Shown here piece after piece: positions 1 through 9,000 of a stretch of DNA of 64,000 nucleotides. The translations under genes and the position numbers were made by a program. This DNA is from an uncultured Muribaculaceae bacterium (lineage in GTDB: Bacteria > Bacteroidota > Bacteroidia > Bacteroidales > Muribaculaceae), in the NCBI GenBank assembly GCA_934636465.1, contig CAKUAR010000005.1, positions 43,006-107,005 of the forward strand. The letters run 5' to 3'. Under the pieces are notes generated by a model. The model did no database searches. It saw nothing but the letters and a program-made list of their open reading frames with translations, and was not told where the DNA came from. Position 1 is the first letter of the stretch. Each line of letters begins with the position of its first letter.

Positions 1-2
1 CC

Positions 3-581
3 GCCGGCATAACGATAATAGTGTGCATCTATATGGGCACGGTGTTTCTGATTGTTACAAACTACAGCTTTGGTTTCATAGCATTTGCCGCCGTGGGCAC
101 ACTGCTGCCGTTTTTCTACTACAACGTGTTTGGCAACGCCAAAAGAGGCCGCAAAATTTTCATGGGCGACGCCGGCTCACTCACATTGGGCTTGATGCTT
201 GGCATACTGGCAATCAAGATGTGCCAGACGGAGCAGATTGAGCAAAACACCGGGGTCAACCCTGAGGTTGCCGCCATGTCGGTGCTGATAGTGCCGGTTT
301 TCGACTTGCTTCGTGTGTTCATATTCCGCATAGTCCACCATAAAAGTCCGTTTTTGCCCGACCGCAACCACATACATCACCGGCTCATGAGCGCAGGGCT
401 CAATCAGCATCAGGCATTGATTGTGCTGCTGCTTACCACGGTGCTGTTCACTGGGCTAAACATATTGCTGTCGCGCTACGTGTCGGCCACACTGATATTC
501 ATTGCCGATGTGTTGGTATGGGCTGCAGCTCACGGCGTGGTGGCGCACGCTATCGGCAAGGCTCGTGGCGCAAACAGTTAA
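3..581 (+). CDS. WecA/MraY-family polyprenyl-phosphate sugar-phosphate transferase, 5' truncated
   Basis: The frame is open to the left edge, so this is the C-terminal part (about 193 residues) of a longer membrane protein. It carries the family signature FMGDAGSLTLG and, near the end, the histidine cluster DRNHIHHRL, both typical of enzymes that move GlcNAc-1-phosphate or a related sugar phosphate onto undecaprenyl phosphate. Hydrophobic segments alternate with short loops and two more follow the HIHH motif. The product would start a lipid-linked O-antigen, capsule or teichoic-type glycan at the cytoplasmic membrane. The sugar cannot be told from this part. Other glycan genes lie 17-36 kb to the right, not adjacent. 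Confidence 0.85.
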   Translation, partial: AGITIIVCIYMGTVFLIVTNYSFGFIAFAAVGTLLPFFYYNVFGNAKRGRKIFMGDAGSLTLGLMLGILAIKMCQTEQIEQNTGVNPEVAAMSVLIVPVFDLLRVFIFRIVHHKSPFLPDRNHIHHRLMSAGLNQHQALIVLLLTTVLFTGLNILLSRYVSATLIFIADVLVWAAAHGVVAHAIGKARGANS

Positions 582-702
582 TTGTGGCGCGCCAGCACTC
601 GTTGCACACGCCAAAAGCAAGGCAAACGACACTGATTATGGACATGTTTGGCGACATTTGACGAAAAAGCTAAGGAAAAACGCCACAAAAAGTGTCATGT
701 GG

Positions 703-733
703 TTTGGAAATTCAAAAAAAGTGATTAACTTTG
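703..733 (+). promoter_or_regulatory. Bacteroidetes-type promoter of tRNA-Ser
   Basis: TTTG at 703-706 and TAACTTTG at 726-733, with a 19-bp spacer, match the Bacteroidetes sigma-ABfr consensus. The tRNA starts 37 nt downstream. Confidence 0.7.
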
Positions 734-769
734 CACTCGCTTGAATGAAGCAATTCAGCACAAAGCACT

Positions 770-856
770 GGAGAGGTGGGTGAGTGGCTGAAACCAGCAG
801 TTTGCTAAACTGCCATAGGAGTAATCCTATCGCAAGTTCGAATCTTGTCCTCTCCG
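770..856 (+). tRNA. tRNA-Ser (anticodon GCU)
   Basis: An 87-nt class II tRNA can be folded by hand. The acceptor stem GGAGAGG pairs with CCTCTCC and leaves discriminator G at 856. The anticodon stem GCAGT (797-801)/ACTGC (809-813) presents GCT at 804-806, which reads AGC/AGU serine codons. The long variable arm contains the ATAGGA/TCCTAT hairpin and the T arm contains GTTCGAATC. The CCA end is not encoded (CGA follows). Confidence 0.95.
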
Positions 857-863
857 CGAAAAT

Positions 864-901
864 GGCCTAATCGACAACTCGTTTAGGTCGTTTTTGTTTT
901 T
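864..901 (+). terminator. Possible terminator after tRNA-Ser
   Basis: A short stem CCTAA (866-870)/TTAGG (883-887) is followed by a T-rich tract ending at 901. The stem is weak, so this is tentative. Confidence 0.4.
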
Positions 902-945
902 AGACCCATTATTACGACTGTTTTGTGGCGATTAATCACTGTAAG

Positions 946-977
946 TTTGAGTTGGTGTGGGAAAAATAGTAACTTTG
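946..977 (+). promoter_or_regulatory. Promoter of the YidE/AspT-type transporter
   Basis: TTTG at 946-949 and TAACTTTG at 970-977, spacer 20 bp. It lies 35 nt upstream of the ATG at 1012 and supports that start over the in-frame GTG at 994. Confidence 0.7.
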
Positions 978-1011
978 CTGGCTCAAATTAAGATTGTGCT
1001 CAATTTTTAAT

Positions 1012-2673
1012 ATGATTGACTGGTTAAATAGCGTGTTGATAGAACATTCTGCCATTCAGGCAGTGATTGTTCTGTCGTTGCTTTGTGCCTGTGGCCTTGC
1101 TTTGGGAAAAATCAGGGTTATGGGTATTTCTCTTGGTGTGACTTTCGTGTTTTTCTTGGGCATTTTTGCCGGACACCTGGGCTTGACCATAGACCCGCAG
1201 ATGCTTCACTATGTGGAGGATTTCGGGTTGGTACTTTTTGTCTATGCCCTGGGTCTGCAGGTGGGCCCCGGCTTTTTCAGCTCTATGCACCAGAGTGGGC
1301 TGCGACTCAATATGCTTGCACTGCTTGTGGTGTTTCTGGGTATGGTGATGACCGTGCTGCTGCCATTTGTGGGCATTGACTTGAGCGATGCCGTGGGTAT
1401 AATGTGCGGAGCCACGACCAACACACCCGCCCTGGGTGCCGCGCAGCAGACGCTCTCGCAGTTGCACTTGCCCACGAGTAGTGCCGCCCTGGGTTGCGCT
1501 GTGACATATCCGCTTGGCGTGGTGGGCGTGATTTTTGCCATTCTGCTTATGCGCAAGGTGCTTGTGCGTTCTGGCGACATAAGGGGGGCTGAAACCGACG
1601 AGACCGACCACACATATATTGCCGCTTACCAGGTGCACAACCCCGGTGTGTATGGCAAGACCATAGGCGAAATAGCCTCGGTGAGCCACGACAAGTTTGT
1701 GATTTCGCGCTTGTGGCGCGACGGCCGTGTGTCGATACCGTCGTCATCAACTGTTTTGCAGGCCGACGACCGAATTCTTGTGGTGACCAATGACAACTCG
1801 GCAGGGGCTATGACAATGCTCTTTGGCGAGCAGGAAAAAACTGACTGGAACAAGAAAGACATTGACTGGAACGCTATAGACTCGCAACTGATTTCGCAAC
1901 GCATACTCATAACGCGACCTGAGATAAACGGCCGCAAACTCAGTTCGCTGCATTTGCGCCGCCACTACGGCGTGAACATAAGCCGCATTTACCGCAGCGG
2001 CATGCAGCTGCTTGCCACACCGGAGCTCCACTTGCAGCTTGGCGACCGCATAACCGTGGTGGGTGAGAAAGAGTCGGTGAAAAATGTGGAAAAAGAGCTG
2101 GGCAACGCTGTCAAGACGCTCAATGAGCCTAACTTGATTTCGGTGTTTATAGGCATGACGCTTGGTTTGCTCATCGGCTCAATTCCTATTTTTGTGCCTG
2201 GCATCAGTTCTCCTGTGAAACTCGGCCTTGCCGGAGGCCCTATAATTGTAGGCATTTTGATAGGCACGTTTGGGCCGCGTGTACACATGGTGACCTACAC
2301 CACGCAGAGTGCCAATCTCATGCTCCGTGCCATGGGGCTTGCGCTCTATTTGGCTTGCCTGGGGCTTGATTCTGGCCGCGACTTCTTTGCCACTATTATG
2401 CGTCCGGAGGGGGCGCAGTGGGTGCTGTGGGGCTTCTTGGTGACCATAGTGCCGGTGCTTATAGTGGGAGTGCTGTCGCTCAAAGTGTTCAGGTTGAGCT
2501 ACGACACGATATGCGGCATGCTGTGTGGCAGCATGGCAAATCCCATGGCATTAAATTATGCCACTGATTCGCTTGCCACCGACCGCCCGAATGTGGCATA
2601 TGCCACGGTTTATCCGTTGAGCATGTTTGTAAGGGTGATTTTGGCACAACTCGTGTTGCTGATATTCTTGTAG
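1012..2673 (+). CDS. Putative transporter, AspT/YidE/YbjL family with two TrkA-C domains
   Basis: A 553-residue integral membrane protein. Two hydrophobic blocks (about residues 10-190 and 375-553), resembling the duplicated AspT/YidE membrane domain, flank a soluble centre with two RCK-C (TrkA-C)-like units. The units end in DDRILVVT and GDRITVVGE. Family members are inner-membrane carriers; AspT exchanges aspartate and alanine, but the substrates of YidE/YbjL types are unknown, so no substrate is assigned. The ATG at 1012 is preferred because it follows the promoter at proper distance. It is a single-gene unit; the next gene is convergent. Confidence 0.85.
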   Translation: MIDWLNSVLIEHSAIQAVIVLSLLCACGLALGKIRVMGISLGVTFVFFLGIFAGHLGLTIDPQMLHYVEDFGLVLFVYALGLQVGPGFFSSMHQSGLRLNMLALLVVFLGMVMTVLLPFVGIDLSDAVGIMCGATTNTPALGAAQQTLSQLHLPTSSAALGCAVTYPLGVVGVIFAILLMRKVLVRSGDIRGAETDETDHTYIAAYQVHNPGVYGKTIGEIASVSHDKFVISRLWRDGRVSIPSSSTVLQADDRILVVTNDNSAGAMTMLFGEQEKTDWNKKDIDWNAIDSQLISQRILITRPEINGRKLSSLHLRRHYGVNISRIYRSGMQLLATPELHLQLGDRITVVGEKESVKNVEKELGNAVKTLNEPNLISVFIGMTLGLLIGSIPIFVPGISSPVKLGLAGGPIIVGILIGTFGPRVHMVTYTTQSANLMLRAMGLALYLACLGLDSGRDFFATIMRPEGAQWVLWGFLVTIVPVLIVGVLSLKVFRLSYDTICGMLCGSMANPMALNYATDSLATDRPNVAYATVYPLSMFVRVILAQLVLLIFL

Positions 2674-2876
2674 ATTGGGTTATAAAAGAACAAAACCCCA
2701 AGGTTTGTCTTGCGACATGGACACTCAGGGGATTCCATTGCAAAATCAGCTATTATTTCGTAGCCAATTGCTTTGGGAAATTGATATATTGCCAGACTCA
2801 ACAATAGCAAAAATAGCAATGTTATGAAGAGCGCCTAATTAACACAGAAAAGTGTCAAAATATGAGAGAAAAATAA

Positions 2877-2912
2877 AAGTAAGTTGTGTTTAGATTATGA
2901 CACAACCTACTT
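2877..2912 (-). terminator. Terminator downstream of the CMD-cupin gene
   Basis: Inverted repeat AAGTAAGTTGTGT (2877-2889)/ACACAACCTACTT (2900-2912) with one mismatch in 13. Read on the minus strand it is followed by a T-rich run, so it serves the minus-strand gene ending at 2956. Confidence 0.6.
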
Positions 2913-2955
2913 GCATTATGGGTTAGGGCAGTGCGATACTGCTTAACAGAAATCA

Positions 2956-3813
2956 TCAATCTTCGGTGGTAGTTGGCTCAAGAGCTTTGTATTGCTTGTC
3001 GTCAACGGGTTCGAGCCACTCATTGCTTGTGTCGGTGCCTGGCACTTCGATTGCCAGGTGTGCAAACCAGCTGTTGGCTGTGGCTCCGTGCCAGTGCTTC
3101 ACGCCGGCAGCAATGTTGACCACATCGCCTGGGTGGAGCTTCTGTGCCGGTTTTCCCCATTCCTGATACCAGCCTTCGCCAGCCACGCAAACCAGGATTT
3201 GGCCTCCGCCTTTTTTGGCGTGGTGAATGTGCCAGTTGTTGCGGCAGCCTGGCTCAAACGTCACGTTGTGTATGCCCACTTGTGAGGTGGATAACGGAGC
3301 AAGATAGCTTTGCCCGATGAAATATTTGGCGTAGGCTGTGTTTGGCTCGCCAAGCGGGAACAGCATGCTCTGCTCAAAGGCGGCCTTGTCGTCGGCAGCC
3401 TTGGTTTCTGGAGTCCACACTTGCTTAGCAAGGTTAAATGCAGCCCAAGCCTTTGGCCAACCGGCATAGAAGCCTATCTGGGTGATGACCTCGGCAATTT
3501 CTGTGCGTGACACGCCGTTGGCCTTGGCCGATTGTAGGTGATATTTCAGTGAAGAGTCGGTGATTCCGGAGCTGATGAGCGCGGTGACGGTGACCATGCT
3601 GCGGTCGTGCAACGAGAGTTTGTCGGTTCTGCTCCACACTTGGCCGAACAGCACATCGTCGTTGAGTTCGGCAAATTTTGGCGCGAACTCGCCAAGCTGT
3701 GTGCGGCCGGCAGTTTGTTTGATAACTTTCTTTTCCATTTTGTTAGCGTTTTGAGCCAGGGCAAGTGTCGACAAAAGGCACAAAGCCAAGGCTATGATTG
3801 TTCCTTTTTTCAT
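2956..3813 (-). CDS. Exported carboxymuconolactone decarboxylase-cupin fusion protein
   Basis: 285 residues with a clear signal peptide (MKKGTIIALALCLLSTLALA), so probably periplasmic. Residues about 30-135 resemble the carboxymuconolactone decarboxylase/AhpD-like fold, but no AhpD CxxC pair is visible. Residues about 180-265 form a cupin with NWHIHH and a later KHWHG metal-ligand set. CMD-cupin fusions are common in Bacteroidetes and annotated only generically; a role in oxidation or detoxification of small molecules is inference. It is transcribed divergently from an AraC regulator gene, with 177 bp between the two starts, suggesting that regulator controls it. Confidence 0.8.
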   Translation of the reverse strand: MKKGTIIALALCLLSTLALAQNANKMEKKVIKQTAGRTQLGEFAPKFAELNDDVLFGQVWSRTDKLSLHDRSMVTVTALISSGITDSSLKYHLQSAKANGVSRTEIAEVITQIGFYAGWPKAWAAFNLAKQVWTPETKAADDKAAFEQSMLFPLGEPNTAYAKYFIGQSYLAPLSTSQVGIHNVTFEPGCRNNWHIHHAKKGGGQILVCVAGEGWYQEWGKPAQKLHPGDVVNIAAGVKHWHGATANSWFAHLAIEVPGTDTSNEWLEPVDDKQYKALEPTTTED

Positions 3814-3926
3814 TTGGAGCCAAATTTGTTATGGTTCGTGATGCAAATTTCACAATTTCGGTTTATGGGCATATTATCAATTTTGCAGTAATGTTTACCC
3901 CAATTCCCTTTATAGCACGCAAAGTG

Positions 3927-3957
3927 TTTGTGCTGTGACAAATAATTTCTAATTTTG
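3927..3957 (+). promoter_or_regulatory. Promoter of the AraC-family gene
   Basis: TTTG at 3927-3930 and TAATTTTG at 3950-3957, spacer 19 bp, 33 nt before the ATG at 3991. Confidence 0.65.
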
Positions 3958-3990
3958 GCACTGGTTAAAGTGAAAAAAAACACTGCGACA

Positions 3991-4914
3991 ATGGCACAGA
4001 ATGACAACAACGGCAGCAAACTGCCATTATATAATATCGACACAATAGACACTTATAACAGTCTGTTTGGCTTTGAGACACTGCACCCGCTGGTGAGTGT
4101 GGTTGACTTCAACGAAGCAACCCGGAAAGTGGAGCATGCCAAGTTTAAGTATAGCCTATACACCATGTGGCTCAAGCATGGGCATGTGTGCACCATGAAA
4201 TATGGTCGGAAAAACTATGACTACCAAGACGGCACAATAGTGAGCATGGCTCCGGGGCAAGTGGTGGAAATTGACACAACCAACGCGCCTGTTAAGCACG
4301 ATGTGCAGGGGCTGCTCTTTCACCCCGACTTGATATATGGCACCACGCTCGGCCGCCACATAGACGATTATCATTTCTTCGACTACGACTCTGCCGAGGC
4401 ATTGCACTTGTCGGCTCGCGAGCAGCAGATGATAATCGACACGTTTAACAGCATAAAGTTTGAGTTGCAAATGCCGGTTGACCACCATTCGCAGACACTG
4501 CTCGTGGACCGCATAAAGCTGGTGCTCGACTACTGCATGCGCTTTTACGACCGCCAGTTCTACACACGTCACAAGCAGAACTCCGACGTGCTTGCCGACT
4601 TTGAGGCAAACATCAACAAGTATTTCAAAGACGGCAACGGCGAGAAAAACGGTTTTCCGGCTGTGAGCTATTTTGCCGACTTGGCTTGCCTGTCGTCGGG
4701 CTACTTTGGCGACTTGATACGCAAGGAAACCGGGCAAAGCGCACAGCAATACATTCAGCAAAAAATAGTGTCACTCTCAAAGCAGCTTGTGCTTGACGAC
4801 ACGCTCACCATGAGCCAGATTTCAGACTACTTGGGATTTCAGTATCCGCAGCACTTCTCTCGCTTTTTCAAGCGGCACGTGGGTGTCAGCCCCAAGGAAT
4901 ATCGTGCTTCTTGA
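3991..4914 (+). CDS. AraC-family transcriptional regulator
   Basis: 307 residues starting MAQNDNNGSK. The N-terminal two thirds look like a cupin-type ligand-binding domain, and the last ~100 residues form the AraC double helix-turn-helix, ending in the signature YPQHFSRFFKRHVGVSPKEY. The earlier in-frame TTG at 3955 lies inside the -7 box, so the ATG at 3991 is chosen. By position it probably regulates the divergent CMD-cupin gene; the ligand is unknown. Confidence 0.85.
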   Translation: MAQNDNNGSKLPLYNIDTIDTYNSLFGFETLHPLVSVVDFNEATRKVEHAKFKYSLYTMWLKHGHVCTMKYGRKNYDYQDGTIVSMAPGQVVEIDTTNAPVKHDVQGLLFHPDLIYGTTLGRHIDDYHFFDYDSAEALHLSAREQQMIIDTFNSIKFELQMPVDHHSQTLLVDRIKLVLDYCMRFYDRQFYTRHKQNSDVLADFEANINKYFKDGNGEKNGFPAVSYFADLACLSSGYFGDLIRKETGQSAQQYIQQKIVSLSKQLVLDDTLTMSQISDYLGFQYPQHFSRFFKRHVGVSPKEYRAS

Positions 4915-4980
4915 CCCTCCTGTTGCGCGCGGCATAGGGGAGTATTACGTCTGCCCTTAGTGCTCTTAGTGATGTGGTGG

Positions 4981-5012
4981 TTTGCCGAATTATGGGCAAA
5001 TGTGTAACTTTG
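4981..5012 (+). promoter_or_regulatory. Promoter of the DMT transporter gene
   Basis: TTTG at 4981-4984 and TAACTTTG at 5005-5012, spacer 20 bp, 27 nt before the ATG at 5040. Confidence 0.7.
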
Positions 5013-5039
5013 CAGAGTTTTTTTTGAAAGTTATCACTA

Positions 5040-5915
5040 ATGACAGACAAAACAAAAGGCTACCTGTATGCCATGTTGTCGTCGTGCACATTCGGCAGTA
5101 TTCCTCTTTTTTCTATGCCGGCTCTGGCGAGCGGCATGCTCACGCAGTCGGTGCTGGTGTATCGGTTTCTGTTTGCTTGTGTGGCAATGGGTGCCATAAT
5201 GGCTGTGAAGCACTATGGCTTTAAAATCACGTTTGGCGAGTTTCTGCGCATATCGGTGTTGTCGTTGCTCTACGACGCGTCGGCAATACTGCTCATATAT
5301 GGCTATAAATACATGCCGAGCGGCATAGCCACCACACTGCTGTTTTCCTACCCGGTGTTCACAGAGCTGATAATGCTCTCATTTTTTCACGAAAAGCTGT
5401 CGCTGCGTGTCGTGATTGCCATAGCTCTGGCTGTGGGCGGAGTGGTGTGCCTGTCGAACATAAACGCCTCTGGGGAGCATGGGTTCTCGGTTTTGGGGCT
5501 TGTGATAGAGCTTTTGGCAGGATTGACCTATGCCTTGTATCTGGTGTTTGTGCCGGTGCTTAAAGTGCGCCACCTTGAGAGCACAAAACTTAATTTCTAT
5601 GTTTTCTTTTTGGGCATGGTGTATATGGCAATATTTGCCCTTTTCACAGGCGGCATACAGCCCATTGGCAATGGATTGCCGCTGCTGTCACTGATAATGC
5701 TGGGTTTGCTGCCCACGGCTGTGTCAAACATCACGCTCGTTCTTGCCATAAAGCGCATAGGCAGCACACTCACTGCTGTGCTTGGCGCACTTGAGCCGCT
5801 CACAGCCATGACAATAGGAATATGCGCATTTGGTGAGCCACTCACTGCCGTTGTGGCCATAGGCTTTTTCCTGATTATAGCGTCGGTTATGCTGCTGGTC
5901 ACCAAAAAGGAGTGA
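5040..5915 (+). CDS. EamA/DMT-family transporter
   Basis: 291 residues of about ten hydrophobic helices arranged as two EamA repeats; the second ends with the typical LGALEPLTAMTIG segment. Family members export small metabolites or amino acids across the inner membrane. Nothing in the sequence or neighbours indicates the substrate. It has its own promoter and is followed by a bidirectional hairpin. Confidence 0.85.
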   Translation: MTDKTKGYLYAMLSSCTFGSIPLFSMPALASGMLTQSVLVYRFLFACVAMGAIMAVKHYGFKITFGEFLRISVLSLLYDASAILLIYGYKYMPSGIATTLLFSYPVFTELIMLSFFHEKLSLRVVIAIALAVGGVVCLSNINASGEHGFSVLGLVIELLAGLTYALYLVFVPVLKVRHLESTKLNFYVFFLGMVYMAIFALFTGGIQPIGNGLPLLSLIMLGLLPTAVSNITLVLAIKRIGSTLTAVLGALEPLTAMTIGICAFGEPLTAVVAIGFFLIIASVMLLVTKKE

Positions 5916-5948
5916 CGTGCCTTCCAGTAGGGCATTAAGAACAAAATA

Positions 5949-5982
5949 AGCGGAGCCGCCCAATGTGTGGAGCGGCTCCGCT
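5949..5982. terminator. Bidirectional terminator between convergent genes
   Basis: Perfect 11-bp inverted repeat AGCGGAGCCGC (5949-5959)/GCGGCTCCGCT (5972-5982) in the 104-bp gap between the convergent transporter and GLUG-protein genes. T-runs are poor on both sides. Confidence 0.6.
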
Positions 5983-6019
5983 GCTATTTGGTTAGATTTT
6001 GTGTAATCTCTATGTCAAA

Positions 6020-9000
6020 TTACTTGTCTTGCACCTTGGCAGTGGCAGTGGTGCCATCGCTATAGGTTGTGACCTCAATATACACTTGGCCGTCGTGGTT
6101 GCTCGGCTTGCTCACCTTGACGCCTGCCACGGTGTAGTAGTCGCGGCTTGTCACAGGCTTTTGTGCCAAGTTGTCCTCAACGCCCGTAGAGGTGTTGAGC
6201 GTGATGTTCCACTTGCCAGCAAAATCGCCGCATGTGGCCACGAGAGTCACCTTGTCGGTGCTTGCCTTGGTGACAAATGCGCGACTTCCGTCAAATGCCA
6301 CCACGTCGCTTGTGGTCGACCAGGTGACACCGTCGGGCAGACCCACGTGCATGTCACCGCTCACCACATTGGCATAGGTGTCGCCGTCGGCGAGCACGAG
6401 AGCGGCGGCGTGAGCCTTGGCGCAGTCGTTAATCAACGACGGAATCATAGGCAAAGTGTATTTGTCGCCATAGTTCCAGCCAGCGGCATGCGGGTCGTAG
6501 CCATATTCTTCATCGCCTTCGGCCTTTTCGGTGGGTTGCACATCAAAGGCTGCAAGAGCTGCCATGCTGACGCCTTCGCCAATGGTGTCGATTTCAGATT
6601 TGCCATAGTCAGTCACGAAGAACACGTCTTCAGCTTTGTTGCCGTGTGCTGCCGAGAACATGTCTTTTGCTCCGATTACAGTGCCGAGTGTGGCTGCGTC
6701 GTCGCAAGTCACCTTGCCGGCATTGTAGCAAGCGTAGAGCTGTGAGCCAGGACCAATGTTGCTCTCGGTGGAAGGTTCACCAAGCAGACCGCCGGCGTTT
6801 TTGGCTGCGTTGACGTTACCTGTGTTGTAGCAGTTGGTGTAGGTAACGCGGCCTTGTCCGCCCAGACCGCCGGCATTGTTAGTGCCAGCGTTCACATTAC
6901 CAGTGTTGAAACAGTTGGTTACATGTGCATAATAGTTGCCATAGCCGTTGATGCCACCTGCGCCATTTTCGCTGGTGGTCACATCGCCGGAGTTCCAGCT
7001 GTTGAAGATATTGACATATTCGCCCATCACGGCACCAGTTATGCCGCCTGCACCAAACTTGGCGCTGACTTCTGCCACGTTGTAGCAGCTGTCGAGTGTG
7101 GCGTAGGCCGGAACAGAGCCGGCTATGCCGCCGCCATAGTTTGCGCCTATCACGCTGCCCTTGTTGTAGCAGCGCTTAACGATGACTTGCTTGTCGGCAG
7201 AGGCTTCGTTGCCTTGACCCCAAATGCCACCTGTATAGACTGATTTCTCCGACAAGATGTTGCCGGTGTTGTAGCAGTCGGCAATGTGGCTGCCAGGGTT
7301 TAGCAGGCCAAACAGACCAGCCACTCCGTGCACGCTCTTGGAGAGCGATGTGCTGATGTCACCGGTGTTGTAGCACCCAGTGGCGAAGATTGGAGCTTTT
7401 TTGGTTGATGACTGGGTGGAGGCAAGAATTCCGGCGGCATTGTCGCCCGAAGTGATGTTGCCCTCGTTGTGGCAGTCAACAAATTTCACGGAGTCGGCAC
7501 CCTGCACGAAAGCCTGCACACCAGCGGTGCAGTAGTTGGCAGGGTTGCAGACGTCGGCTTTGTTGATGCTGCGAGTGTGGTTGATGCCTTGAGAGTAGCC
7601 CACAAGACCAGCCACATACTGGCTGCGTGAGCCGGAGTTCTTGATTTCGCCCTCGTTGGTGCAGTCGATGAGTTCCACACCGCTCACGTTGTTGTAGGCG
7701 AGAATACCGGCCTCGTATGACGACGAGTTGCTGATTGTGGCAAGGTTGCGGCAGTTGATAAACTTGGCATTGCTGCCGGCTTGTGCTGCGAAACCTGCGG
7801 CATAGCTGCGGTCGCTCACGATGTTGACCTTGTTGACGCAATTAGAAATCGTGCCGTTGTTGTTGCCCACGAAACCTGCCACATAGTCAGCGGTAGAGGT
7901 GAACTTGCCGTCGAGGGTGAGGTCGCTAATCAAGCCACCTGTGCCCACGTTCATGATAGCGGCAAAATATTTGACCTTAGTGGTGGCATTAAGCCCCGAT
8001 ATGGTCTTGCCATTGCCAAGCAGTGTGCCGCAGAAAGCTGTTGTGGCATCGGTTGCGAGCGGCACAAATGTGGTGTCGGCAAACGAGATGTCGTTAATGA
8101 CTTTCAGATATATGCCGTCGAGTGACGAGCCAGTTTCGGTCATGTATTTGCCCACTTCGCTCCAGTCGGCGGTAGTGGCAATCTGATAAGGGTTGGCTTC
8201 AGTGCCTTCTCCGTTGAGGTTGATTTTGCGCACAGCAGCAAGGGCGATAGGCTTCACATAGCCGCCAGCCGACACTGTGAGGGTGTCGCGCAAAACACCA
8301 CTCTCGGTCTTTGGCACAGAGAGGGTGCTGCCGTCGATGTTGAAGTTGTTGCCTTGCGAGAGTGCCCAAGTCAAGCCGTCAGCCGATGCGAGGGTGGCGT
8401 TGGTGCTCATTTGCTTCACATTCTCGGCTGTGGCGAGAGTAATGATTGCTGAAGATGACTCTTTGACGAGTGTGTCGGCAGCAAATTGCTTGAGGATAGG
8501 GTAGCGGTTTGCCTCAAACTGCCAAACATCAGCAGACAAGCCTTTGAGGGCTTTGCCCGATGTGAAGTCGGTGGTCTTGGCGCTGCTCATATTCAGGCTG
8601 CCGTCGTTGGCAGCTGCTTTCAGACCGGTGCTTTGGGCGTCGAAATACACGTTCTCCACCTTGCCGTTGGTCTTATAGTCGCCGGCGATAGCTCCGGTCT
8701 TGGTTCCTTTCACAGAGAACACGGTGCCGTAGTTGACAGCGCCTGAAATCACGTTGTCGCCAGAAATCTGTTGACCCACGATGCCTCCGGCCGACTCAAC
8801 GGCGCTTTGCACATGGCCGGCGTTGACAACGTTGGTGATAGTTGTGCCGTTTGCGCTACCGGCAATACCGCCCACGATGCGGCCCGGTGAACGTGTGGAG
8901 AGCTTTTTGGTCTCAACCCAACCCACGTTTTGGCAATTTTCAATCACGCCTACAGCCGTGCCCACAATGCCGCCCACGTTGGTGGTGCCGCCGAGCACTT

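Noticed and set aside
2610..2819. 69-codon minus-strand frame after the transporter gene
   Set aside because: It overlaps the transporter's 3' end and its convergent gap; no promoter or start context, and the hydrophobic start mirrors AT-rich spacer.
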